Assembly (NCBI GenBank): GCA_038101125.1
Contig: JAYNVZ010000033.1
Coordinates: forward strand, 1-9,608
Reading direction: 5' to 3'
DNA from: GCA-2698665 sp038101125
GTDB taxonomy: Bacteria > Pseudomonadota > Gammaproteobacteria > GCA-002705445 > GCA-002716945
DNA length: 9,608 bases
A program made the translations under genes and the position numbers. Numbering within the stretch: the first letter of the stretch is position 1; the number at the start of each line of letters is the position of its first letter. Below are positions 1 through 6,474 of the stretch, in pieces. Under the pieces are notes generated by a model. The model searched no databases. It was not told the origin of the DNA and was given only the letters and a program-made list of their open reading frames with translations.

Positions 1-582
1 CAAGGTAGTGTAGAAGCAATTAATTCAACTTTGAGAAATATCACTAATGATGATGTAGGATTAGAGATTGTCTACAGCGGTGTCGGGGGTATAACTGAGT
101 CTGATGTAAACCTTGCAGCAAGTTCAAACTCTAAAATTATAGGTTTTAATGTAAGAGCTGACTCAAAAGCAAAAAAATTAATAGAGACTAATCAACAAGA
201 TTTATATTACTTCAGTATTATATATGAATTGATAGATCATGTTAAACAACAGTTATCCGGACTATTAGATCCTGACATTAAAGAAGAAATAATTGGTATT
301 GCTGAAGTTAAAGATGTGTATAGGTCATCTAAGATTGGCGCAATCGCGGGCTCAATTGTCAGCGAAGGCATAATACAAAAAGATCAACCTATTAGAGTTC
401 TTAGAGATAATGTTGTGATATTTGAAGGTGAGCTGGAGTCATTGCGGCGTTTTAAGGATGATGTGAAAGAGGTTCAAAGTGGTACAGAATGTGGGATAGG
501 GGTCAAAGATTATAATGATGTGCAGCCTGGCGACCAAATAGAAGTATTTAAGAGGACAGAAATAAAACGAACCATTCAATAA
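1..582 (+). CDS. infB: Translation initiation factor IF-2, C-terminal part (5' truncated by window)
   Basis: The reading frame is open from base 1 and encodes the last 193 residues of IF-2, the GTPase that brings initiator fMet-tRNA to the 30S subunit and promotes subunit joining. The GTP-binding domain lies upstream of the window. What remains covers the end modules. It begins with QGSVEAI, then a GVGGITE motif, then SNSKIIGFNVRAD, and then the last beta-barrel (initiator tRNA-binding C2 domain) with IRVLRDNVVIFEGELESLRR and ECGIGVKDYND. These match the E. coli IF-2 C-terminus almost block for block, and the protein ends RTIQ where E. coli ends RTIA. It is intact to its TAA stop, and rbfA begins after only 2 nt. 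That is the usual nusA-infB-rbfA arrangement and suggests coupled translation. Identification is secure; only the start is missing. Confidence 0.97.
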   Translation, partial: QGSVEAINSTLRNITNDDVGLEIVYSGVGGITESDVNLAASSNSKIIGFNVRADSKAKKLIETNQQDLYYFSIIYELIDHVKQQLSGLLDPDIKEEIIGIAEVKDVYRSSKIGAIAGSIVSEGIIQKDQPIRVLRDNVVIFEGELESLRRFKDDVKEVQSGTECGIGVKDYNDVQPGDQIEVFKRTEIKRTIQ

Positions 583-584
583 TT

Positions 585-920
585 ATGAGTAATAGGCTTT
601 TCAAAGTACAAGATTTATTACATAAAGAAATTGCAATGTTATTACATACGAGTGTGCAGAATCCAGATATAAAATCTGTAACTATTTCTGGTGTTAGAGT
701 TAGTAAAGATTTGAAGTATTCAGAAATCTATTTTACAACTCTTCAGAAAAACCATAAAAAAGTTGAATTAGACTTAAATAAAGCATCTAGTTTTATTAGA
801 TCACAGCTAGCTAAAAAAATTCATCTCAAACGATTGCCATCTTTAAAATTTACATATGATCTAACAGCAGAGAATAGCGAGAAAATTGAAAAGCTGATTA
901 AAAGTTTTCCAGAAAATTAA
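585..920 (+). CDS. rbfA: 30S ribosome-binding factor A
   Basis: This encodes a 111-residue RbfA, a cold-shock-associated factor that binds immature 30S subunits and helps 16S rRNA 5'-end maturation. It is a single type II KH-like domain. Recognisable blocks are the N-terminal helix (VQDLLHKEIAMLL), the VTISGVRVSKDLKYSEIYFT strand region, and the KASSFIRSQLAKKI helices, which correspond to EASGFIRSLLGKAM in E. coli. The conserved glycine after the interhelical kink is serine here. The protein is about 20 residues shorter than E. coli RbfA (133), because the acidic C-terminal tail is absent. The ATG lies 2 nt after the infB stop and has no convincing Shine-Dalgarno sequence, so reinitiation by ribosomes finishing infB is likely. 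The truB start follows its TAA by 2 nt. Confidence 0.93.
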   Translation: MSNRLFKVQDLLHKEIAMLLHTSVQNPDIKSVTISGVRVSKDLKYSEIYFTTLQKNHKKVELDLNKASSFIRSQLAKKIHLKRLPSLKFTYDLTAENSEKIEKLIKSFPEN

Positions 921-922
921 AT

Positions 923-1795
923 ATGATCCATGGCGTACTTCTTTTAGATAAACCTAAAAATATTTCTTCAAACAAGGCTTTATTTTTTGTCAAAAAGATA
1001 TTATCTCCTAGAAAAGCCGGAATTGTGGGTATATTAGATCCATTAGCATCAGGCATGCTACCTATAGTTCTAAATGAAGGCACTAAGTTAGCAAAATATA
1101 TAGAAAATAAAGATAAAGATTATTTGGTTGTTGCTAAGCTTGGGTATAAAAGTACCACTGGTGATGCCGAAGGAATAATAACTTCAACATACATGAATGT
1201 TAGAGAAAAGATTACCGAAGTATATCTAAATTCTATTTTAGATAATTTTGTTGGTGAGCAGGCACAAGTCCCACCTATGTATAGCGGACTAAAAGTTAAT
1301 GGTATTAAATTATATAAACTAGCCCGCCAAGGCATTTCTATTGATAGAAAACCTAGGATGATTAATGTTTATAGTCTAGATGTAATTTCAGTAAATGATG
1401 ACGAGATAACTATGAAAATTTCCTGTAGCAAAGGTACATATATTAGGACTCTAATTGAATCTATAGGAGATCATCTTGGTGTTGGAGCATACACTAAAGA
1501 ACTGAGGAGATTAAAGGTTGGTGCTTTTGAAGAAAAAAATATGATTACCATAGATGATATAATTAATAATCAGAATTTAATATTATCTATCGATGACATG
1601 ATCGGTGACATGGATTCTATATTAGTTACACTAGATGAGTTAAAAATACTTAGATTTGGACAGCCTATACATACCAAGAAATATAAAAATATTGATGAAA
1701 TTGCTATTAAAAACCCAAATTCTAATCTTGTGGGCATTGGGAAAATAATTGATAACTATATCTATCCAAAAAGATTAATGAACTTTGACGAATAA
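923..1795 (+). CDS. truB: tRNA pseudouridine-55 synthase TruB
   Basis: This encodes a 290-residue TruB, the enzyme that converts U55 to pseudouridine in the T-loop of nearly all tRNAs and also acts as a tRNA-folding chaperone. Motif I is GVLLLDKP (residues 4-11). The catalytic loop is GIVGILDPLASGMLP with nucleophile Asp39. Tyr67, in DKDYLV, corresponds to E. coli Tyr76. VPPMYSGLKVNG and the SKGTYIRT motif (169-176, Arg175) follow. A C-terminal PUA-like region ends in GIGKIIDNYIYPKRL. Compared with E. coli (314 aa) it lacks about nine N-terminal residues and has a shorter end. In the catalytic loop the normally conserved His-Thr of GHTGALDP is replaced by Ile34-Val35. All other signature residues I could check are present, so the enzyme is probably active. 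The start is 2 nt after the rbfA stop with no clear ribosome-binding site. Confidence 0.95.
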   Translation: MIHGVLLLDKPKNISSNKALFFVKKILSPRKAGIVGILDPLASGMLPIVLNEGTKLAKYIENKDKDYLVVAKLGYKSTTGDAEGIITSTYMNVREKITEVYLNSILDNFVGEQAQVPPMYSGLKVNGIKLYKLARQGISIDRKPRMINVYSLDVISVNDDEITMKISCSKGTYIRTLIESIGDHLGVGAYTKELRRLKVGAFEEKNMITIDDIINNQNLILSIDDMIGDMDSILVTLDELKILRFGQPIHTKKYKNIDEIAIKNPNSNLVGIGKIIDNYIYPKRLMNFDE

Positions 1796-1799
1796 AGGT

Positions 1800-1827
1800 T
1801 TGTATTAGGTCTCACAGATGATAGAAT
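1800..1827 (+). promoter_or_regulatory. Weak candidate promoter inside the truB-rpsO gap
   Basis: TAGAAT at 1822-1827 matches five of six bases of the -10 consensus. TTGTAT at 1800-1805 (three of six to TTGACA) lies 16 nt upstream. E. coli has a secondary promoter in this same gap before rpsO, which is the reason for noting it. Matches of this quality are common by chance in AT-rich DNA. If used, it would start transcription near 1834 and remove the left arm of the hairpin described at 1821-1851. Confidence 0.25.
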
Positions 1828-1851
1828 ACTCTCGTTAACGGAGTAGTTTAT
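1821..1851 (+). promoter_or_regulatory. Hairpin sequestering the rpsO ribosome-binding site and start codon (candidate S15 operator)
   Basis: Bases 1821-1834 can pair with 1839-1851. The inner stem has TACTC (1827-1831) with GAGTA (1841-1845) and CG with CG (1833-1834 with 1839-1840) around a TTAA tetraloop, with T1832 bulged. After an A/G mismatch the outer stem continues with five pairs, including one G-U (1821-1825 with 1847-1851). The Shine-Dalgarno GGAG (1840-1843) and the first two bases of the ATG (1850-1852) are inside the duplex. S15 of several bacteria represses its own translation by binding structured leaders, each with a different fold. The pairing is seen in the sequence; S15 binding is inference. 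Confidence 0.45.
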
Positions 1852-2119
1852 GGCGTTGGACAATAGTGTCAAAGAAGAGATAGTAAAAAAATATGGAAAA
1901 TCCGCACAAGATTGCGGTTCTAGTGAAGTTCAAATTGCATTGCTTACGGCAAATATCAATAGTTTATCAGACCATTTTTCGAAAAACTCAAAGGATGTTC
2001 ATTCCAAACGTGGGCTCCTCAAAATGGTTATGAAAAGAAGATCTCTAATTAAATATCTTAAAAAGAAAGATATAGCTAGTTATGAGAATCTTATTAAACA
2101 ATTGGGATTAAGGAAGTAA
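1850..2119 (+). CDS. rpsO: 30S ribosomal protein S15
   Basis: This encodes an 89-residue S15, exactly the E. coli length. S15 is a primary-binding protein that folds the central domain of 16S rRNA and forms an intersubunit bridge. The four-helix pattern is clear. The rRNA-contact segment GSSEVQIALLTANINSLSDHF and the signature HSKRGLLKMVMKRRSLIKYLKKKD are both present, and the protein ends in LGLRK (E. coli LGLRR). The start is fixed by a good Shine-Dalgarno (GGAG, 1840-1843) six bases before the ATG, in contrast to rbfA and truB. It sits between truB and pnp as in most Proteobacteria. Its leader can fold over the initiation region, so autogenous control is plausible. Only 6 nt separate it from pnp. 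Confidence 0.97.
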   Translation: MALDNSVKEEIVKKYGKSAQDCGSSEVQIALLTANINSLSDHFSKNSKDVHSKRGLLKMVMKRRSLIKYLKKKDIASYENLIKQLGLRK

Positions 2120-2125
2120 TAATAC

Positions 2126-4195
2126 ATGCATACAAAAACATTTGACTTAGGCAGTCAATCAGTAAAGATTGAAACAGGATTAATTGCAAAACAAACAGAC
2201 GCATCAGTAATAGTAGATATAGAAGGGACAGTTATTTTAGCAACACTCGTTGCATCCAAAGAAGATAGCGATAGAGATTTTTTCCCGCTCACAGTAAATT
2301 ATAATGAAAAAACATATGCTGCTGGAAAAATACCTGGAGGTTTCTTTAAAAGAGAGGGCAGACCTACAGAAAGTGAAACTCTAATCAGCAGATTAATAGA
2401 TAGACCGCTCAGACCCTTATTCGATTCATCCTATACCAGGGAAGTCCAACTAATAGTAACATTAATATCATATAATCCAGAAGTAGACCCTGAAGTAGCG
2501 GCCTTGATTGCATCATCAGCAGCTGTGAAAGTATCTGGACTTCCGTTTAACGGTACTTTAGGAGCTGTAAAAGTTGGATATGATGGTGAGAACTATTTAT
2601 TAAATCCAAAAAAATCAGATTTAGAAAAATCATTACTTGATCTAACTGTCGCAGGTACCGAGAGTGCTGTAATGATGGTTGAATCAGAAGCTAAGGAATT
2701 AAGCGAAGATGTTATGTTGGGTGCTGTAAAATATGGCCATGAACAAATGCAAACTATAATCAAAGCTATAGACGAATTCACAGCAGAGATTGGGGTAACT
2801 AAACTTGAATGGAATCCGGTCGAAATGGATGATAGCGCATACAAGGCTCTTAAAGATAAATACAAAGATAAAATTTCAGATGCTTATGCTATAACCAAAA
2901 AGCAAGATCGTAATGAGGCATTATCTAAAATCAAAGAAGAAGTTTTGAGTAATGAAGTCAATGAGGAAGATGATAATGAGTCTGATGTACTTTCTTATTT
3001 TTCTAAAGCTCAAAAGAGTATCGTTAGAGATAGAATAATTGCTGGTGAAAAAAGGATTGATGGTAGAGATAGTTCTACCGTGAGAGCAATTGATGTGAAG
3101 ATTGGTGTTTTACCTCGTACTCATGGTTCTGCGCTATTTACAAGAGGTGAAACTCAAGCACTTGTTGTTACAACACTGGGCACTAACAAAGATGCTCAAA
3201 TGATTGATTCATTGGATGGCAGGATAGATGAACCTTTTATATTTCATTATAACTTTCCTCCTTATTCAGTAGGCGAGATTGGTTTTATTGGTTCTCCCAA
3301 AAGGCGAGAAATTGGACATGGTAAATTAGCTAGAAGAGGAGTACAAGCAGTTATGCCTACTCTAGAGGAATTTCCATATACAGTAAGAGTTGTATCAGAA
3401 ATTATGGAGTCTAATGGCTCAAGCTCTATGGCATCCGTGTGCGGTTCAAGCTTATCTATGATGGATGCTGGCGTGCCATTATCAGCTCCTGTTGCTGGTA
3501 TTGCTATGGGTCTTGTAAAAGAAGGAGATAACTTTGTAGTCTTAACTGATATTCTTGGTGATGAAGATCATTTAGGTGATATGGATTTTAAAGTCGCAGG
3601 TACAGAAACTGGTATAAATGCACTCCAGATGGATATTAAAGTTGATGGTATTACTTCAGAAATTATGTCTCAAGCATTAGTGCAAGCTAAGGATGCTAGA
3701 TTGCATATATTGAGTGAAATGGCAAAAGTCATAAGCAAGCCTAAAGATGATATGTCAGAATTTGCACCAAGATATACGCATATAAAAATTGATCCATCAA
3801 AAATAGCAGCAGTAATTGGCAAGGGTGGAGCAGTCATAAGATCTATCGTTGAAGAAACTGGTGCTGTTATAGATATAACTGATGATGGTGTAGTTAAAAT
3901 TGCCGCAACAGATCAATCAATAAGCGACCATGCTAAATCTATGATTGAGGAGATAACAGCTGGACCTCAGGTAAATAAAATCTATGAAGGTAAGGTTGTT
4001 AAAATAATGGATTTTGGTGCTTTTGTGAGTATAACACCCAACCAAGATGGTTTGGTACACATATCACAAATAAGCCAAGAAAGAGTCAATAATGTTAGTG
4101 ATGTTTTGTCTGAGGGCGATGTTGTAAAAGTCAAAGTTCTTGAGGTTGATAAACAAGGCAGAGTGAAGCTTACAATGAAGGACATAGAAAACTAA
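2126..4195 (+). CDS. pnp: Polyribonucleotide nucleotidyltransferase (PNPase)
   Basis: This encodes a 689-residue PNPase, the trimeric 3'-5' phosphorolytic exoribonuclease of mRNA decay and degradosome complexes. The order is: first RNase PH domain with the RNA-binding loop FFKREGRP (residues 73-80), helical linker, second RNase PH domain, KH domain, S1 domain. Visible active-site residues in the second RNase PH domain are the phosphate-binding SNGSSSM (429-435) and GDEDHLGDMDFK (478-489). There Asp481, Asp487 and Lys489 correspond to E. coli D486, D492 and K494. The KH domain (about 549-612) has GKGG at 565-568. The S1 domain is at 618-688. It is complete, though about 20 residues shorter than E. 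coli (711) because the tail after S1 is missing. AGGA at 2111-2114, inside the rpsO end, is the likely Shine-Dalgarno. The 6-nt gap leaves no room for an E. coli-style RNase III-cleaved pnp leader. Confidence 0.98.
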   Translation: MHTKTFDLGSQSVKIETGLIAKQTDASVIVDIEGTVILATLVASKEDSDRDFFPLTVNYNEKTYAAGKIPGGFFKREGRPTESETLISRLIDRPLRPLFDSSYTREVQLIVTLISYNPEVDPEVAALIASSAAVKVSGLPFNGTLGAVKVGYDGENYLLNPKKSDLEKSLLDLTVAGTESAVMMVESEAKELSEDVMLGAVKYGHEQMQTIIKAIDEFTAEIGVTKLEWNPVEMDDSAYKALKDKYKDKISDAYAITKKQDRNEALSKIKEEVLSNEVNEEDDNESDVLSYFSKAQKSIVRDRIIAGEKRIDGRDSSTVRAIDVKIGVLPRTHGSALFTRGETQALVVTTLGTNKDAQMIDSLDGRIDEPFIFHYNFPPYSVGEIGFIGSPKRREIGHGKLARRGVQAVMPTLEEFPYTVRVVSEIMESNGSSSMASVCGSSLSMMDAGVPLSAPVAGIAMGLVKEGDNFVVLTDILGDEDHLGDMDFKVAGTETGINALQMDIKVDGITSEIMSQALVQAKDARLHILSEMAKVISKPKDDMSEFAPRYTHIKIDPSKIAAVIGKGGAVIRSIVEETGAVIDITDDGVVKIAATDQSISDHAKSMIEEITAGPQVNKIYEGKVVKIMDFGAFVSITPNQDGLVHISQISQERVNNVSDVLSEGDVVKVKVLEVDKQGRVKLTMKDIEN
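3977..4189 (+). repeat. S1-domain duplication, copy A (C-terminus of PNPase)
   Basis: This is the S1 RNA-binding domain of pnp (residues 618-688). It aligns without gaps to the free-standing gene product downstream, with 52 of 71 residues identical by hand count. Shared runs include DGLVHISQIS, ERVNNV and QGRVKLTMKD. At codon level about half of the shared residues use different codons (24 of 52 counted), so this is an old protein-level duplication and not a recent DNA repeat. Confidence 0.9.
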
Positions 4196-4206
4196 CGTAA
4201 ACAAAA

Positions 4207-4210
4207 GAGG
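4207..4210 (+). promoter_or_regulatory. Strong Shine-Dalgarno of the stand-alone S1 gene
   Basis: GAGG, within AGAGGA (4206-4211), lies 5 nt before the ATG at 4216. It is one of the best ribosome-binding sites in the window and shows that the small gene is meant to be translated independently of pnp. Confidence 0.75.
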
Positions 4211-4215
4211 ACAGT

Positions 4216-4455
4216 ATGAGTGACGGAGTAGAAATAGGTAAAGTTTATACAGGTAAAGTTAAAAAAATTATGGAGTATGGTGCTTTCGTAAATATTCTTC
4301 CTGGAAAAGACGGTCTAGTACATATATCTCAAATCAGTAATGAAAGAGTTAATAATGTAAGAGATGTTATGGCTGAAGGGGATGATGTTCAAGTTAAAGT
4401 TCTTGATATCGATGGACAAGGTCGCGTTAAATTAACAATGAAAGACGTAGAATAA
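4216..4455 (+). CDS. Stand-alone S1 RNA-binding domain protein, paralogue of the PNPase S1 domain
   Basis: This encodes a 79-residue protein that is almost nothing but one S1 (OB-fold) RNA-binding domain. After MSDGVEI it runs through GKVYTGKV, YGAFVNI, DGLVHISQIS, ERVNNV, and ends QGRVKLTMKDVE. The aromatic/His face typical of S1 nucleic-acid binding (Tyr and Phe in YGAF, His in LVHIS) is intact. It is about 73% identical to the S1 domain ending the adjacent PNPase, so it most likely arose by duplication of that part of pnp. It has its own strong Shine-Dalgarno, lies 20 nt after the pnp stop in another frame, and precedes the operon terminator. In E. coli nlpI follows pnp and no such gene is present. 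Its function is unknown to me. RNA binding is well supported; a role as a PNPase partner, competitor or RNA chaperone is inference. I do not recognise a named family. Confidence 0.9.
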   Translation: MSDGVEIGKVYTGKVKKIMEYGAFVNILPGKDGLVHISQISNERVNNVRDVMAEGDDVQVKVLDIDGQGRVKLTMKDVE

Positions 4456-4477
4456 AACTTTGTCTATTTAGATAAGC

Positions 4478-4506
4478 AAAGCCACATCAATAGGTGTGGC
4501 TTTTTT
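4478..4506 (+). terminator. Rho-independent terminator closing the infB-pnp-S1 operon, probably bidirectional
   Basis: GCCACATC (4481-4488) pairs with GGTGTGGC (4493-4500), with one G-U pair, around the tetraloop AATA. The flanking AAA (4478-4480) can pair with the first three of six T residues (4501-4506), extending the stem to 11 bp. The T-tract follows on the + strand. Read on the - strand, the same hairpin follows the acs stop codon (4505-4507) but is trailed only by TTTGC, so termination of acs there may be weaker. It is the only good intrinsic terminator in the window. Confidence 0.9.
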
Positions 4507-6451
4507 ATAAGGTTTTCTTTAACTGATCCAAGATATCTTCGTTTTCTAGGGTTGATGTATCACCAGAGATATCTTCACCTCTTGCTATATTTCTAAGAAG
4601 CCTCCTCATAATCTTTCCAGATCTAGTTTTAGGTAGTGATGTAGAAAAAGATATTTTTTCAGGTTTTGCAATAGAGCCTATTTTAGTTTTGACCCAACCC
4701 CTTATTTCGTCTGCAACTTCTATCCCAGTCATATCAGAGTATTTATTTGATAGTGTGATAAATGCATGAATTGCTTCCCCTTTAATATCATGCTTATAAC
4801 TTACAACTGCTGCCTCAGCAACATATTCATGTGATACAATAGCCGATTCAATTTCCATCGTCCCCAAACGATGTCCAGAAATATTTACAACATCATCTGA
4901 CCTACCCATAATCCAAATATTTCCATATTCATCAAATCTAGCTGTATCACCAGTAATATAATATTTGTTGTTATATCTTTTCCAATATGTATCTTCATAT
5001 CTATTATTATCACCCCATATGCCTCTGAGCATTGATGGCCATGGTTTCTTAATTACAAGATTGCCACCCTGATTAATTGATGATATCTCATTTCCTTCAT
5101 TGTCTATTATAGCAGCCTCAATTCCAGGTAATGGAGTAGTACATGTTCCAGGGATCGTTTCTGTTATTCCTGGCAAAGGTGCGATCATATTCGCACCTGT
5201 CTCTGTCTGCCACCAAGTATCTACAATGGGGCAGTTATTATTACCAATTTTTTTTCGATACCACATCCATGCCTTTGGGTTAATGGGTTCCCCAACAGTA
5301 CCAAGTAGTCTTAAAGAGGATAAATCATAATTATCAGGTTTATTTTCTCCAAGTTTCATAAGGGTTCTTAATGCTGTAGGTGCTGTATAAAATATTGTGA
5401 CAGAGTTTTCATTGATTATTTCCCAAAATCTATCAACTTTAGGATATGTTGGTGCACCATCATAGATTAATATTGTTGAGCCAGTTGCAAGGGGTCCATA
5501 AACTACATAGCTATGACCTGTAATCCAGCCTATATCAGCAGTACACCAAAAAATATCATCCTTTTTTAAATCAAAAACCCATTTATTTGTCAGAATGCAG
5601 TTTAACAGATAACCTGCGCTACTATGCACAATTCCTTTTGGTTTTCCTGTGGAACCTGAAGTATATAAAATAAATAATATATCCTCAGACGACATTATTT
5701 CTGGTGATATAAAATGATTTTCTTTTGGTATAATTTCATGCCACCATAAATCAATTTTAGGATTAAATGAAACTTTCTCATCTAAATTTTTAAATACAAT
5801 TGATTTTTGAACAGAAGAACAACCCGATTCTATCGCTCTATCAACTGTATCTTTTGCTCTGATTATTTTTCCATTTCTTTTAAAAGCATCTACGGTTATC
5901 ACAAGCTCAGCTTGGCAATCATTTATTCGATTTTTTAATGATTCTGATGAGAATCCTGCGAAAACAACAGAATGAATTAACCCTAGTCTAGCACAAGATA
6001 GCATTGCTATAATTGATTCTGGTATAGTAGGCATATATATTATTACCCTAGAACCTTTTTTCAAACCTAGTGACCTTAAAGCATAGGCGAGATTATTAAC
6101 ATGGGTATGTAAATCATGATATGAAATAACTTTTTTATGATTATCTTCTGAAATATGTATAATGGCATCATTCTTATTTTTAATATGCCTGTCTATACAG
6201 TTTTCAGAAATATTTAATTTCCCTTCTTTGAACCACTCGAAATATGGAGCATTACCCGTACAGCCACTTTTAAAACTTTCCATCCATTTAATTTCTTCAT
6301 TTGCAAGTTTTGACCAAAACTCGTTAGGATCGTCCTGATAAGATTTACATAGGTTAGAAAAAAAAATATCATTAACAGTAGCTTGCTGACAAAATTTTTT
6401 GTTTGGTTTATATTTTCTTGATTCTTTGAAGTTTGATTCTATATTTTTCAT
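4505..6451 (-). CDS. acs: Acetyl-CoA synthetase (AMP-forming)
   Basis: This encodes a 648-residue Acs (E. coli 652). It activates acetate with ATP via acetyl-AMP and then transfers the acetyl group to CoA, feeding the TCA/glyoxylate cycles. The N-terminal ACS domain (NEFWSKLA, KWMESF) precedes the adenylate-forming core. That core has the P-loop YTSGSTGKPKG (263-273), CTADIGWITGHSYVVYGPLA (303-322), GEPINPKAW and DTWWQTETG (411-419), where the Trp corresponds to the residue that limits the acid to acetate. The hinge/C-terminal domain has GRSDDVVNISGHRLGT (517-531) and PKTRSGKIMRR, with Lys613 equivalent to the catalytic, reversibly acetylated Lys609 of E. coli. It is intact. The ATG is 23 nt after the dksA stop with no clear ribosome-binding site, so it is probably the last gene of xseA-dksA-acs. 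The gap contains a short inverted repeat. Its stop codon lies in the shared terminator. Confidence 0.97.
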   Translation of the reverse strand: MKNIESNFKESRKYKPNKKFCQQATVNDIFFSNLCKSYQDDPNEFWSKLANEEIKWMESFKSGCTGNAPYFEWFKEGKLNISENCIDRHIKNKNDAIIHISEDNHKKVISYHDLHTHVNNLAYALRSLGLKKGSRVIIYMPTIPESIIAMLSCARLGLIHSVVFAGFSSESLKNRINDCQAELVITVDAFKRNGKIIRAKDTVDRAIESGCSSVQKSIVFKNLDEKVSFNPKIDLWWHEIIPKENHFISPEIMSSEDILFILYTSGSTGKPKGIVHSSAGYLLNCILTNKWVFDLKKDDIFWCTADIGWITGHSYVVYGPLATGSTILIYDGAPTYPKVDRFWEIINENSVTIFYTAPTALRTLMKLGENKPDNYDLSSLRLLGTVGEPINPKAWMWYRKKIGNNNCPIVDTWWQTETGANMIAPLPGITETIPGTCTTPLPGIEAAIIDNEGNEISSINQGGNLVIKKPWPSMLRGIWGDNNRYEDTYWKRYNNKYYITGDTARFDEYGNIWIMGRSDDVVNISGHRLGTMEIESAIVSHEYVAEAAVVSYKHDIKGEAIHAFITLSNKYSDMTGIEVADEIRGWVKTKIGSIAKPEKISFSTSLPKTRSGKIMRRLLRNIARGEDISGDTSTLENEDILDQLKKTL

Positions 6452-6457
6452 GATAAG

Positions 6458-6470
6458 AATATCAGATATT
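6458..6470. repeat. Perfect short dyad in the dksA-acs gap
   Basis: AATATC and GATATT are perfect 6-bp inverted arms separated by one base, filling more than half of the 23-nt gap before the acs start. A one-base spacer cannot close an RNA hairpin without opening base pairs, so it would act, if at all, as a DNA operator-like site. AT-only dyads of this size also arise by chance. Confidence 0.3.
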
Positions 6471-6474
6471 GTTT

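Noticed and set aside
898..1335. Open frames on the - strand opposite truB (898-1083 and 1120-1335)
   Set aside because: They lie antisense to well-matched truB codons, encode no recognisable protein and have no ribosome-binding site.
2110..2130. E. coli-type rpsO terminator or RNase III site between rpsO and pnp
   Set aside because: The gap is 6 nt and I find no stem-loop across it.
2593..4185. Open frames on the - strand opposite pnp (2593-2865 and 3982-4185)
   Set aside because: Antisense shadows of a highly conserved PNPase coding sequence. Their serine/leucine-rich translations are typical of reverse-frame readings.
4193..4219. Possible programmed readthrough or frameshift fusing pnp to the S1 gene
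   Set aside because: The genes are in different frames. The pnp frame meets a second stop (TGA at 4217-4219), no slippery site is evident, and the S1 gene has its own strong Shine-Dalgarno and ATG.
5100..5330. Open frame on the + strand inside acs
   Set aside because: It lies entirely opposite conserved acs motifs, including the GEPINP and DTWWQTETG region, and has no independent coding signal.
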